A DNA stretch of 64,000 nucleotides, taken from assembly GCA_036172665.1 (NCBI GenBank), contig CM069876.1, forward strand, positions 48,825,001 through 48,889,000, written 5' to 3'. The first letter of the stretch is position 1, and each line of letters opens with the position of its first letter. Both the position numbers and the translations under genes were made by a program. This DNA comes from Prosopocoilus inquinatus (Eukaryota; Arthropoda; Insecta; Coleoptera; Lucanidae). Shown here one piece after another: positions 23,315 through 34,489 of this stretch. The notes beneath the pieces are model-generated. The model did not search any database. It was not told the origin of the DNA and saw only the letters and a list, made by a program, of their open reading frames with translations.

Positions 23315-23781
23315 GTAAAGTACAGCAACAACGAATCGATTAAGAAACGAATGTGATTTATATAAATGATAAAAAAATGTTTCGTGTGTCATTGGCTGTT
23401 GAGGTTGGGATTAAGCCGCGGATAATATTGCGGGGAAAAGGAACGCGCCCCCTCACGTCCCCCCCTTAACTTGCTCAGCCCCGCTCTGGAGGCCTAATTG
23501 AGCAGCAATAAATAAATTCGCATACGCGTTACAGGTTTGGTTAAGATTTTGTGACGTTTGTAACTATTATTATTATTATGAAAATCCTGAAAGGCGAGCC
23601 CTGCGTCATTCATCACCGAATTTATAACCAACAAAATTTCAGTGGCACAGAATTAGGATTTATTTGTCGGTTATAACTGCAACGATCAATGACGCAAAGG
23701 GCTCATCTTTCGCGAATAAAATCAAAGACATACACACACACTCAAAGCTTTAAACGTCAATTAATTTTAGCTCTGTTTCAG
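23315..23781 (+). repeat. Conserved pre-exon block, copy 2 (upstream of exon 7)
   Basis: This block matches 13325-13792 almost base for base, apart from scattered substitutions (for example cctgaaaggcgagccc against cctgaaagatgagccc). It ends at the exon 7 acceptor. Confidence 0.8.
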
Positions 23782-24757
23782 TTTCCACGTCAAGCAGAAC
23801 GATCCGGAAAGGCGCTACCAATGCGGAGATTGCAGCCACACCTTCACCAGGCTGGGCGACCTAAAAAGACACATGACGCTGCACGTCAGCGGAAAAACAT
23901 TCGAGTGCGACGAATGCGATTACAAGTGCGTCTACGCCAAACAACTGAAAGAACACATGCGCACTCACGTGACCTTGAAGCCACTCAAATGTAAGCTGTG
24001 CGACAACAGGTACACCAGCAAATATACCTTGCGGAATCACATGTACTCGCACACCGGCTTACTGCCTTTCCCCTGCGATCAATGCGATAAAAGATTCAGC
24101 GCGCCCAGTAACTTGAAGACGCACCAGTTGAAACATACCAGCGAGAAACCGTACGAGTGCAATTACTGCTATTCGAAGTTTAAGTCGACGTGGGCCTTGA
24201 ACGGCCACAGGCGGCTGCACACCGGCGAGAAGCTGCAGAAGTGCAGGATCTGCGGGACGAGGTCCTCCTGCTTGAAAAAGCACATGTTGAAGCACACCGG
24301 CGAACAACCGCTCAAGTGCAATTTTTGCGACTTGCAATTTCGTTACGGCTTCGCTCTCAAAAAGCACGTCTGGGCGACGCATTCCGGCGAAGAGCTCTTC
24401 GAGTGTAAACTGTGCGATTACCTCAGCAACAAGGCCGTCACCCTGCAGCACCACGTTATAAAACATCATCAGAAGGAGAAGCTCAAGGAGACGTTCAAGT
24501 GTGAGGTGTGCTATCGCACGTTTGCCACCCCGGCGAATCTGAAGGACCACGCCTTGATACACACCGCCCATAGGAACCTCGCGTGTGAGCTTTGCGATTA
24601 CACGACCTTCCGGCCGGAACTTCTGAAGAAGCACATGTTGAAGCACACCGACGAAAAACCCTTTAAATGCGACAGATGTGATTACGAGGCGAAGGTCGAA
24701 AGCAATCTGCAGTTTCACATGTTGAAACACACCGGGGAGCTTCCTGACACTTCTTAA
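23782..24757 (+). CDS. Zinc-finger alternative terminal exon 7 (11 fingers)
   Basis: After gctctgtttcag, one base plus 324 codons begin FHVKQNDPERRYQCGDC. Eleven fingers lie in the same order as in exon 3, including the shortened sixth finger (QKCRICGTRSSCLKKH) and the basic linker before finger 9 (HQKEKLKET). Differences from exon 3 concentrate in the helix positions of the fingers, so the two may bind different sites. AATAAA is at 24870. Confidence 0.85.
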
Positions 24758-24879
24758 GTTGTTGAAATCTTCCAACGGCCACGCTGAAGTCCTACAGTTA
24801 ATTAATCACCCTGTATATGAGTTGCGAAAAACTCAATCAAAGTCTGCGTGTCTTTAAAGCGTAGGAAACAATAAAGAAC

Positions 24880-25240
24880 TAGGATATGCAAATTAGAGCG
24901 AAAGAGTAAAGATTGAAATGCCCTTTCGTGTAGCGTCGGGTGTTTTCGGGCTGGATGGGCGTGCGCGAAAATAGACGGGTAATCTGATTGGGCCACGTTA
25001 ACACGCCCTCGACCCATGGATCTTTTCGTCACGCTCGGCTACGCCGATTTACTGGGGTGACTGTTTTGAAAGTCAAGGCGAAGATCAAACGAGCCGACGC
25101 TCCTCTGCGAAGTCATTCCAAACGGACCCACCTGTACATTATTAAAATGTGCGTGCTCTTAATTACGTTATGTGTTGCTGCAGTTTTCCGGATGTTATCA
25201 TAAAATTGACTATTAAATTGTTCGCTTCATTCTTATCTTA
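24880..25240. other. Non-coding spacer, nothing recognised
   Basis: This is mixed-composition sequence after exon 7. Short open frames here show no family resemblance, and no exon-like splice pair is seen. Confidence 0.4.
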
Positions 25241-25249
25241 TTTTTTTTG

Positions 25250-25910
25250 TTTTTGTTACATACGGTGTATTTTTTCTTTATCACTTTCTTTATTGTACAG
25301 GAAACATTTTCGTCCCTCTTCTTGATAAAGAAGATGAAAAAATGTATCCTGTATAATAAAGAAGGTGTACAAAAAATGAACCCTGTATAATAAAGAAGAT
25401 GAACAAAAAATGAACCCTGTATAAGAAGAAGGTCTATCTATATATTGTCCGTGTATATCTCTGTTATGTACTATGGCAATTTGGTAAATAAAATTTATTA
25501 TTAATTTATTATTATTTAAGAAAAAATATACCCTGTATAATAAACATGAAAAAGAATGTACCCTGTATAATAATATAGGGTACATTTTTTTTTAATATTG
25601 AAAATACAACAAAGAAAACAATTGGAAAATATAGTTTCTTTGCATGGTACAATTGAGCTTATTATTATTATAAAGGGTGCATTTTATAGTATATATATTT
25701 TTTTATTTATTTATTTTTTTTTTCATTTTTATTAAGAACAGAAAAATTGTACCCGGTATAGAAAAATTAAAAAAAATGTACCCTGTATAATAATATAGGA
25801 TACATATTTTTTTCGTCTTCTGTATTATACAGGGTGCATTTTATTGTCATTATTGTTATTGTACAGGACACATTTTTTTCGTCTTCCTTATTATACAGGG
25901 TACGTTTTCG
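25250..25910. repeat. CCCTGTATAATAAAGAAG minisatellite with internal inversion
   Basis: About 30-bp units (accctgtataataaagaaga plus aaaaaatgt) run in one orientation from about 25320 to 25790. From about 25800 to 25905 they appear inverted as ttattatacagggtacattt. A second inverted block lies at 27160-27360. Confidence 0.75.
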
Positions 25911-27159
25911 CGGCGCTGTCCACCAGAGTAACGACCGTTTTTGTTTATCTTTGTACATCTTGTTGATGTTATTTTTTAATTTTACGATTAGTTCCGATTT
26001 GAGTTTTTATTTTTCAGTTGTTTTTTTTTTTGTATTGTGTTTTCAATCGTTGTTTATTTTAACTTTCAGATTTTTTTAACCATTTTTATTTTCTACTCTT
26101 CACTTTTGTTGTAATATTTTCGTATTTAATAATAGATGTCGCCAGCGCCCTCTTGGTCGTTGCTTGTACGTTCCTTAATGACTACTCCTGTATTTTTATT
26201 ATTTTTGATTTTTTATTACAATTATTTTTTTGCAATTTTTTACATTGTAGATTAAATGTTTTCGCCTGTGTTACACGGTAGAATTGTTTGTTTCTTTTTG
26301 CATTCTTTTTATTTTTGTATTGTTCGATTGTTTCCTCTTCTAAAAAAGATTAATTTATTATTTTTTTTTTGTTGGATCAATTCTGATATGCTTGCTTTTC
26401 TAATTTTCCAATTTTTTAAATATTTTTTTTAACTTTGTTTTAATTTTTTACAACTTCCTTTTTTTTAATAATTCTGCTTTTGACTTGGGTTGGGTTGACC
26501 TTGAAACGTTTTCTTTCAAATTGTAAATTTTTAGCAGTTTAGCAAGTTTTTTGTAATTTTTTCAGAAATCTTTACTTTTTTAAATTTTTTTGTTTAAGTA
26601 TTTCAGTTTTTAAATTATTTTAATGAATGTTTCCTTCGGTTGACCTTGAAATATTTTTTTCTTTTGTAATTTATAAATTGTGGGTTAAGTGTTTTTATCT
26701 GTGTTACATGGTAGAATTGTTTGTTTTGTTTTTTTCATTATTCTTATTTTTGTATTGTTCAAATGTTTCCTATTCTAAAAAGATTAATTTATTATTTTTT
26801 TTTTGTTGGATCAATTCTGATCGATCATATGCCTGCTTTTCTAATTTTCGGTTATTTTTAAAATTCAGACCAGATTTATCTATATTTTCATTTTGTTATT
26901 CTGATTACGTTGCAACTTTCAATTGTTTTTTTTTAAACCTTTCCAATTTCTCGAATCTTTCAGTTACTTAGTGTAATTCTTACTGCGTTTTCCATTTTTT
27001 TGTTATTTTTTTTTGTTTCCTTTGTCCATTCTCGTACCGACTATTTTTATTCAGTCATTAATTTTCACGATTTTTTTTTAATTTATTTTATTTTACAATT
27101 AATTAATTCTTATTCGAATTTTCATTTTCCATTTGTTTTCTTTGTTGTATTTTCAATAT
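25911..27159. other. T-rich spacer between the two minisatellite blocks
   Basis: It contains a piece of the gggttgaccttgaaac satellite (about 26400-26660). It also contains a direct duplication of a sequence including gtgttacatggtagaattgttt at about 26260-26400 and 26690-26830. No coding potential is evident. Confidence 0.5.
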
Positions 27160-27360
27160 TAAAAAAAATGTACCCTATATTATTATACAGGGTACATTTT
27201 TTTCATCTTTGTTATACATTTTTTTCTTCTTTATTATACAGGGTGTATTTTTTTTTCTTTATTAAACAGCGTACATTTTTTTTATCTTTTTTTATTATAC
27301 AGGGTTCGTTTCTTTCTCGTCTTCTTTATTATTATACAGGGTGCATTTTGTTGTCATTTT
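27160..27360. repeat. Inverted block of the CCCTGTATAATA minisatellite
   Basis: Units of ttattatacagggtacattt are present in five or six imperfect copies. They are complementary to the array at 25320-25790, so the 2-kb interval could fold back. Confidence 0.75.
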
Positions 27361-27424
27361 ATACAAGCTTGAGAAGATCTATCGCTATCTGACTGTCACC
27401 TCTAATTACCTGTCAGGCTAGTTA

Positions 27425-27590
27425 GAAAACAAATGCGATCTGTGCGATTACACCAGCGCCACTACGCGATATTTCTTGAGGCACACGTACACGCAACAAC
27501 ATATATTACCGCATACCGGCGAGAAACCTAAAAAAAAAAGTACGACTATCGTTCCACGCACAGGTGCAACGCTAAACATAAAATTTAAAT
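27425..27590 (+). pseudogene. Decayed zinc-finger cassette remnant
   Basis: The first finger is still readable (aaatgcgatctgtgcgattac, then ggcacacgtacacgca) and resembles finger 1 of exon 8. It then collapses directly into the tail of the last finger and a stop resembling that of exon 8. This is an internally deleted copy of an exon 8-like cassette. Confidence 0.7.
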
Positions 27591-27771
27591 AAATCGGCTT
27601 CCGACAAGAAACAAAAAAATTAAAGAATGAAATGTCATTTTCTTACTGTAAATGAATGCGTGTGCGCATAAAAAAATACTCCTATTTATTTTCTTCCCTC
27701 ACGTTCGCATGCGTTAATTAAGTTTAGTCATTTTTTTATTGATGCTTAATGAGCAATAACTTTTGTTTCAG

Positions 27772-28738
27772 GGTGTACATCGAAAAACATAAACCTAACC
27801 CGGCAGACTCTTTCAAATGCGGTCTGTGTGATTACACGTGCGCCACTTCACGACATTTCATCAGACACGTGTACACGCACACCAATGAGAAACCGTTTCG
27901 TTGCGACGTTTGTTCCCGTCAGTGCTTCGACGCCAAGGAATTCAAGGCTCATGCGTTGACACACGCAGGCGAAAAGGCCGGTGGTTGCGACAAACCAGTT
28001 CAGTGCGGCCTGAAACTTACGAAAGCCGACGACTTGAAGGCGCACGTGTTCACGCGCACAGGCGAAAAGGCCGGTCGAGGGGAAGAACGTCCCCGCCGTC
28101 GCAACAAACCAGTTCAGCCCGACCGCCGCGGTCTGAAACTTACGAAAGCCGATGACCCGAAGGCGCACGTGTTCACGCGCACGGGCGAAAAGGCCGTTCA
28201 AGAAAAAAAACTCACCCATCCGCGTCGTCGAGACAAATCGGTTCAGTGCGACCGCTGCGGTCTGAAACTCACGCAAGCCGAACACTTGAAGGCGCACATG
28301 TTCACGCACACAGGCGAAAAGCCCTTCAAGTGCGACCTCTGCGATTACAGGTGCAGGCAGACGGGAACGTTAACCACGCATCGGCGGACGCACACCGGTC
28401 TAAAACCGTTCGCTTGTAACCTCTGTGAGTACAGGTGCTCCGAAAGAGGTTCTCTGAAAGTGCACATGACGACACATTCCGACGTTAAACCGTACAAGTG
28501 CAATATGTGCGAGTATAGGGGGTCCACGGCGAGCCGCCTTAAGTTGCACGTGCGCACGCATACCGGCGAGAGACCGTACAGTTGTAACATGTGCTCTCGG
28601 AAATTTAGTAGTTCCGGGTGCTTGAACAAGCACTTCATGACGCATACCGGTGAGAAACCGTTTAAGTGCGACCTGTGCGATTATCGTTCCTCGCGCAGGT
28701 GTAACGTGAAGACGCACATGTCTAAACATAAAATCTAA
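27772..28738 (+). CDS. Zinc-finger alternative terminal exon 8 (8 intact, 2 decayed fingers)
   Basis: After cttttgtttcag, one base plus 321 codons begin VYIEKHKPNPADSFKCGLC. Two fingers are followed by three tandem copies of the linker plus third-finger unit. The first copy has lost a Cys pair (VQCGLKLT), the second has Cys replaced by Pro and Arg (VQPDRRGLKLT), and both end HVFTR instead of HMFTH. Only the third (VQCDRCGLKLT) is a working finger, followed by five more. The frame is intact throughout, so the decayed units now serve as a linker. AATAAA is at 28753. Confidence 0.85.
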
Positions 28739-28794
28739 AGCGACTCTTCGGCAATAAACAAAAGAAGAATTTAGTGAGGCCGTTCGGCCGCTAA

Positions 28795-29115
28795 CATCGC
28801 GGGTTATAAATGCAAACTAGCAGAACATATGAAAGTGGACGGCGACGAGAAGCCGTTTAGTTATCACGTGTGCGTGTGTAAAAGCGGTGGTCGCTGATGC
28901 AGCAGGTGTTAACGCACACCGGCGAAAAGCCGTTCGGTTATCACTTGTGCGACTGTTTTAGAAACTGCACGTTTTGATGCATAACAGCGAAAAGCCGTTC
29001 CGTAGCGATCAGCGAGAAGAGAAGCTCGAAAGCGCACCTGTTAACACATGCCGGCGAAAATCCTTTCGATTGTAATTTCTATGATTGCTAGTGCGAGGAA
29101 TTCAGTACGTTAAAG
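28795..29115 (+). pseudogene. Decayed zinc-finger array
   Basis: Three to four finger ghosts are visible (gacgagaagccgtttagtta, acgcacaccggcgaaaagcc, acagcgaaaagccgttccg, atgccggcgaaaatcctttc). They have several stops, lost cysteines (TGT to TAT) and frame breaks. The style is that of exons 9-16, not of exon 8, so this was an independent cassette. Confidence 0.75.
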
Positions 29116-29583
29116 CGACTTGTTTCAAGACATATCGACCCACTGTCAATAAACAACCAGAAATTCGAAAGAATTAAAAAAAAAGATGTGGGAATGCCAT
29201 TTTAATATTTTGCTTCGAAAAGAAAAAAAATAAAATAAAATGATTTTTAATTTTTTTTTGTTTGAATTTTATTTCATAATTGTTTTAATGTTTTATCATG
29301 TGCCTGCTTCGAAAAACAAAAAAATTTAATATTTTTTTGTTTTATAAAAATAAAAAGAAATAATATTCTATCGTAGAAAAAAATCTTGGAAAAACAGAAA
29401 AAAACAAATAAAAAATGTTTTTTATTTGTTTTCTTTTGTTTTAACTTTTTTTTATAATTGTTTTAAAATTTTATTATGTGCCTGCTTCGAAAAACAAAAA
29501 AAAATATATTTTTTTAAATTTTCTTCGCTCATCTTTTTTTGCTTTGTTATAAATATACATTAATTATTAATCTTTTGTTTCAG

Positions 29584-30553
29584 AGTGCCAATTACATCTA
29601 AGTCTAAGATTCTGAGCAAGAGGACACTCGGGCGCCACCTTCGCGATTCTGAATTTAAGAAACCTGGAGGCAGACACGTTGCGATACATACGGGCGAGAA
29701 GCCATCCGGTCGTGATTTTCGCAAACACAAATTCGGAAAATCTTTCAAACAGCATATCTCAACGCACACCGACGAGAAGCCGTTCAGTTGTGATCAATGC
29801 GATTACAAGTGCCGACAAGTTGGAACGCTGAAGCAGCATTTGGAGACGCACACCGATGATGGCGATGCGGCGAAGCCGTTCAGCTGTGACCTTTGCGATT
29901 ATAAAGGGCGGCGTCTGTGGACGCTGAAACGGCACATACTAACGCACACCGGCGAAAAGCCGTTTAGTTGTCACCTGTGCGATTACAAGTGCCGTCAGGC
30001 CGGCGATTTTAAAACGCATGTTTCGACGCATAACGGCGAGGAGCCGTTCAGTTGCGACCTTTGCGACAGCAAATTCGCAAAATACGGAACTTTAAAAAAG
30101 CATATCTTGACACACGCCGATGAGAAGCCGTTCAGTTGTGGTGAGTGCTATTACAAGTGCCGAAAAATCGAAACGCTGAAGCGGCATTTGGAAACACACA
30201 CCGATGAGGCGAAGCAGTACAGCTGCGACCTTTGCGATTATAAAGGGCGTCGTCTGTGGACGCTGAAACGGCACATACTAACGCACACCGGCGAGAAGCC
30301 GTTCAGTTGTCACCTGTGCGATTACAAGTGCCGTCAGGCCGGCGACATTAAGACGCATATTTCGATGCACAACGGCGAAAAGCCGTACAGTTGTGAATTT
30401 TGTGATTATAAGTGCCGGGAAAGGAGAAGATTGAGGATACACTTGTTCGTACATACCGGCGAGAAACCTTTCAGTTGTGATTTCTGCGATTATAAGTGCA
30501 AGGAAGCGAGACTTTTAAAGCACCACGTTCAGAAACACTTCGGCCCTTTATAA
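29584..30553 (+). CDS. Zinc-finger alternative terminal exon 9 (9 fingers plus decayed start)
   Basis: After tcttttgtttcag, one base plus 322 codons begin VPITSKSKILSKR. About 60 residues of finger-like but Cys-less sequence (RHLRDSEF, GRDFRKHKFGKSFKQH) come first, then nine intact fingers from FSCDQC. A block of three fingers (CRQVGTLKQH, GRRLWTLKRH, CRQAGDFKTH) recurs as CRKIETLKRH, GRRLWTLKRH, CRQAGDIKTH: an internal duplication. The finger at CDSKFAKYGTLKKH lies between the two copies. AATAAA is at 30642. Confidence 0.85.
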
Positions 30554-30757
30554 ATCCACAAAACTAGAACTTTGACAGAACAAACAAAAAAAAAGAATGT
30601 CATGCATGTCATGTCGTGTTAATAATTAATGTGTTTCTTAAAATAAAATATTTTTATTTCTTTTCTTCTCTCATATTTGCTTTGACGTATTCGTCTACGT
30701 TATTATTATTATTATTTTTTTAAATTATTTATTATTACTAATGCCGATTTGTTTCAG

Positions 30758-31502
30758 ATTGCGAATGGCATTCGCGCGAGAACTTTTCGACAATAAATTA
30801 TTCATTTGTCACATTTGCGGTTCGAAATTCAAAGCGCGCAAGTATCTCACCCGGCACATTCCGCTGCACACCGGCGAGAGGCCGTTCAGTTGCGATTACT
30901 GCGAGTACAAGTGCCGAGAGGCGGGAACTCTGAAGCAGCACGTTTTGATACACACCGACGAGAAGCCGTTCAGTTGTGAACGTTGCAATTACAGGTGTCG
31001 CCAGGGGGGGACGCTGAAGCGGCACATGCTGAGGCACACCGACGAGAAACCGTTCTGGTGTCACCTCTGCGATTACAGGAGCCGAGATTCGGGAAATTTG
31101 CGGCAGCACATGTTCATACACTCCAGCGAGAAGCCGTTCAGTTGCGATCTTTGCGATTATAAGTGCAGGCGCTCCGGAAATTTGAAGCTGCACATGTTGG
31201 TGCACAGCGACGAGAGGCCGTTTACTTGCGACGTGTGCGATTATAAAGGCCGACATCTGTCGACGTTGAAGCGGCACATGTTGACGCACTCCGGCGAGAA
31301 GCCGTTTGGTTGTGATCGTTGCGATTACAAGTGCCGGAAGGCCAGCAGGTTGAGGCAGCACGTCTTGACGCACGGCGACGAGAAGCCCTTCAGTTGTGAC
31401 GTTTGTGATTTTAAATGTGAAGCGTCCAAGATGTTAAAGATGCACATGACGACACACACCGACGAAAGTGCGACCAAACAAGCAGAGAATCGGAAGAAGT
31501 AA
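30758..31502 (+). CDS. Zinc-finger alternative terminal exon 10 (8 fingers)
   Basis: After gatttgtttcag, one base plus 247 codons begin LRMAFARELFDNKLFICHIC. There are eight contiguous fingers, most of the CDYKCR type with TDEKP or SGEKP linkers, and a short charged tail (ESATKQAENRKK). An in-frame ATG lies upstream of the acceptor at 30741, but the shared splice phase favours the exon model. No close AATAAA is seen; candidates occur from about 32047. Confidence 0.83.
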
Positions 31503-32331
31503 AAGAATGCATGACTTTATTAGCGAAGACAATTTAACGTGTGTTTTTCTGACATCGTCCCCCCCCCCCCCCGGGGGCCCGAGTTCGAATCGCAACACTT
31601 TTGATTTTTTTTTACAATTTTTAGTGTTTTTATTTATTGGTATTATTAAAAATTAATTTTTTTTTGGTAAATATATTTGGTTTAGGAAGTTTCCGGAATT
31701 TTTTAATTTTTGTAAATTTCATTTCATTACAGTTCCAACTTTCTAAAAAAAAAAAAAAAACTAGATGGACATCAAAAAAAAATGTCACCAAATTTTGTCA
31801 ATTTGTCGAGACTATTGAAGTAACCATCCAAGGCGGCTGCGACCGACTTACTTTTGTTTCTCTTTCCTTCGGCAGTCGTCCTACGAATAGGGGAAAATAT
31901 TTTTTTTTAAATTACTAAAAATTTGAGGTTAAAATTGTTTATGTTCTTGTAATTTTGCCGTCTCTCGATTATTTTTCTCGAGACTTTTTTTATTATTATT
32001 TTTTTTTTGTTTTTATTTTGACTGCTACAATTTTTAGCAGCTTTGAAAATAAATAAAAGCAAATTGTAAGTTTAGGCGCTATTAGTTGTGTTGAGTAAGT
32101 TAGATGTCGTACTTAATAAACAAAAGAAATGCATAAATTTATTTCGCGAATTACATAAATCGACCTAACCTCCGAATGAATTGAAAGAATGCCGTCAAAT
32201 TTAAACATTTTGCATGTACCAAAGGGGGAAACAAAACACTCGCCCGAAAACAAAAACAAGAAAACTGAAAACAAATTAATTTAAGTCGTCTCTTCACCAC
32301 GCCATCTATTAACCAAACTTTTAATTTCCAG
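31503..32331. other. Non-coding spacer with C13 homopolymer
   Basis: It contains a run of C followed by gggggcccgagttcgaatcg (about 31560-31590). The latter resembles a Pol III B-box or tRNA T-arm, but no cloverleaf is visible. The rest is AT-rich unique DNA, with a cgccatctatta motif near 32301. Confidence 0.4.
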
Positions 32332-33853
32332 GTTGCCTTCCGAAATGATAATCGAAACTCACGTTCCAGGCGAAAGCGCTTTCCAATGTCGGCTCTGTGG
32401 CTCTAAATTTAAAACTCGCGCGAACATGCGCAAGCACATTAAGATACACACAGGCGAGAAACCGTTCGCCTGCGATCTTTGCGATTACAAATGCCGAGAA
32501 GCCGGAACTATGAAACAGCACGCGCTAACCCACACCGGCGAAACTCCGTTCAGCTGCGAGCATTGCGATTACAGGACCCGACAAGCCGGGAATCTCAAGC
32601 GACACGTGTTAACACACACCGACGAGAAGCCGTTCGGCTGCTACCTCTGCGCTTATAAGGGCCGGAATTTATGGAAATTGAAACGTCACATGCTTACGCA
32701 TTCCGAGGAGAAACCGTATTTCTGCGGCCTCTGCGAATACAAGTGTCGCGAAGCGGTAAACTTGCGGGAGCACATGCTAACGCACACCGGCGAGAAGCCG
32801 TTCTGTTGCGACGTTTGTGATTACAAATGCCGAAACGCCGGGAAACTCAAGCAACACGTGCTGACCCACTCCACCCAAAAGCCGTTCACTTGCGACCTCT
32901 GCGATTACGAATGCCACCAAGCCGCCAACCTGAAAACCCACCTGTTAACACACACGGACGAGAAGCCGTTCTCTTGCGAACATTGTGATTATAAAACTCG
33001 CCAGGCCCCCAACTTGAGACGCCACAGTTTAATACACACCGGCGAGAAGCCGTTCAGTTGCGATTTCTGCGATTACAAAGGCCGTGAACTCGCCAAGTTG
33101 AGAAAGCACATGTTAACACACACCGACGAGAAGCCATTCTTCTGCGGCATCTGCGATTATAAGTGCCGGGACGCCGCAAATTTGAAACGGCACATGCTGA
33201 CGCACACGGGCGAGAAACCGTTTAGCTGCGATCTTTGCAGTTACAGATGTCAAAGTGCGAGGAAGTTGAAGCGGCATGCGACGAAGCACACCGATGAAAA
33301 ACCGTTCGAGTGTGATCTCTGCGATTACAAGTGCAAACAATCCGCCAGCTTGAAAACTCACATGTTAACGCACACCGATGAGAAGATGCCGTATCACTGC
33401 GAACTTTGCGATTACAAGAGCCGTCTGGTCGGAAATTTAAAGCGGCACATGCTTATACACACCGGCGAGAAGCCGTATAGCTGCGATCTTTGCGATTATA
33501 AATGCCGGGAGGCCAGAAAGTTGAAACGACATGCGTTGGTACATACTGAGGAGAAACCGTACAGTTGTGACGTCTGCGATTACAAGTGCCGTCAGGCCGG
33601 ACATATGAAAAGTCACGTGTTAAAGCACACCGACGAGAAGCCGCACCGCTGCGAATATTGCGATTACAAAAGCCGCCTAATCGGAAATTTGAAACGGCAT
33701 ATATTGAAACACACCGGCGAGAAACCGTACAGTTGTGAGCTGTGTGCATACAAATGCCGAGAACTATCGAAATTGAAACGTCATATGTTGACGCATACCG
33801 AGGAAAAACCAACAGAACTTGTGATACCTGCGATTACGAAAGTCGAGAATTGA
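32332..33853 (+). CDS. Zinc-finger alternative terminal exon 11 (17 fingers, the largest)
   Basis: The acceptor is ttaatttccag, one of three that deviate from GTTTCAG. One base plus 506 codons begin LPSEMIIETHV. Seventeen contiguous fingers run from FQCRLC to YSCELC, nearly all CDYKCR or CDYKSR/TR/GR types, with alternating TGEKP and TDEKP linkers. One linker is lengthened (TDEKMPYHC). The number of fingers implies a long DNA footprint or division of labour among subsets. Repeated finger types suggest growth by internal duplication. AATAAA is at 33903. Confidence 0.86.
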
Positions 33854-34070
33854 GAAGAGCGGAAATGCATTTGTATAAACAAACCGGCGAAAAGCACATT
33901 CGAATAAATTGAATATACGTGTTTAATTATTTCAAAATATAAAAAAAAATTGCTTGAAAGCAAGAATTTTTTTGTCACTTTTATTATTCTTTACTCACCC
34001 GAATTTTCCTCTACACCTGATTTTTTTTTTTATCATTTGTTATTAACCTCACATTTGTTTCATATTTCAG

Positions 34071-34245
34071 GAACCTAACTTTATAACTTCGGAAAACGTA
34101 CAGCAACACCTAGTGACACGTACGAGCGAAAAACCGTTCAGAGATCACAAACACCGAGAGGCCGCAATACTGAAGCGGCATGTGTTCTCCTGCGAACTTT
34201 GCAGGAGTGTAGAGTCGCACATTAACACATACGAGTGAGAAGCCA
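34071..34245 (+). pseudogene. Dead zinc-finger terminal exon that still has an acceptor
   Basis: The sequence gtttcatatttcag precedes gaacctaactttataa, which meets a stop after four codons in the cluster phase. Finger debris follows (cgagcgaaaaaccgttcaga, gaagcggcatgtg, ctgcgaactttgcagg). It shows an inactivated cassette between exons 11 and 12. Confidence 0.65.
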
Positions 34246-34489
34246 AAAACATACTGGCGAATTACCAATCAGTTGTAATACATAACTAAAAAAAAAATAG
34301 ACTTAATTAAAATTAGTACACAATAAAGAAAAATTAAAGATCACAGCGAGATGTTTATGGAAATAAAACACACCGACGATAAGCCATTATTATAAAGGTG
34401 TTTGTTTCTCTCCTTGGTTTTTTAAGCATAATTTTTTTCTTATGTTTTTATACGCAATATTTTTTTTATGATTTCTGTTGTTGTTGCAG

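Noticed and set aside
30741..30758. ATG before exon 10 as an independent start codon
   Set aside because: It lies within the polypyrimidine tract of the acceptor, and the shared splice phase of all cassettes fits exon use better.
31558..31590. tRNA or SINE at the C-run (gcccgagttcgaatcg)
   Set aside because: Only a B-box-like word is present; no A box, acceptor stem or cloverleaf can be drawn.
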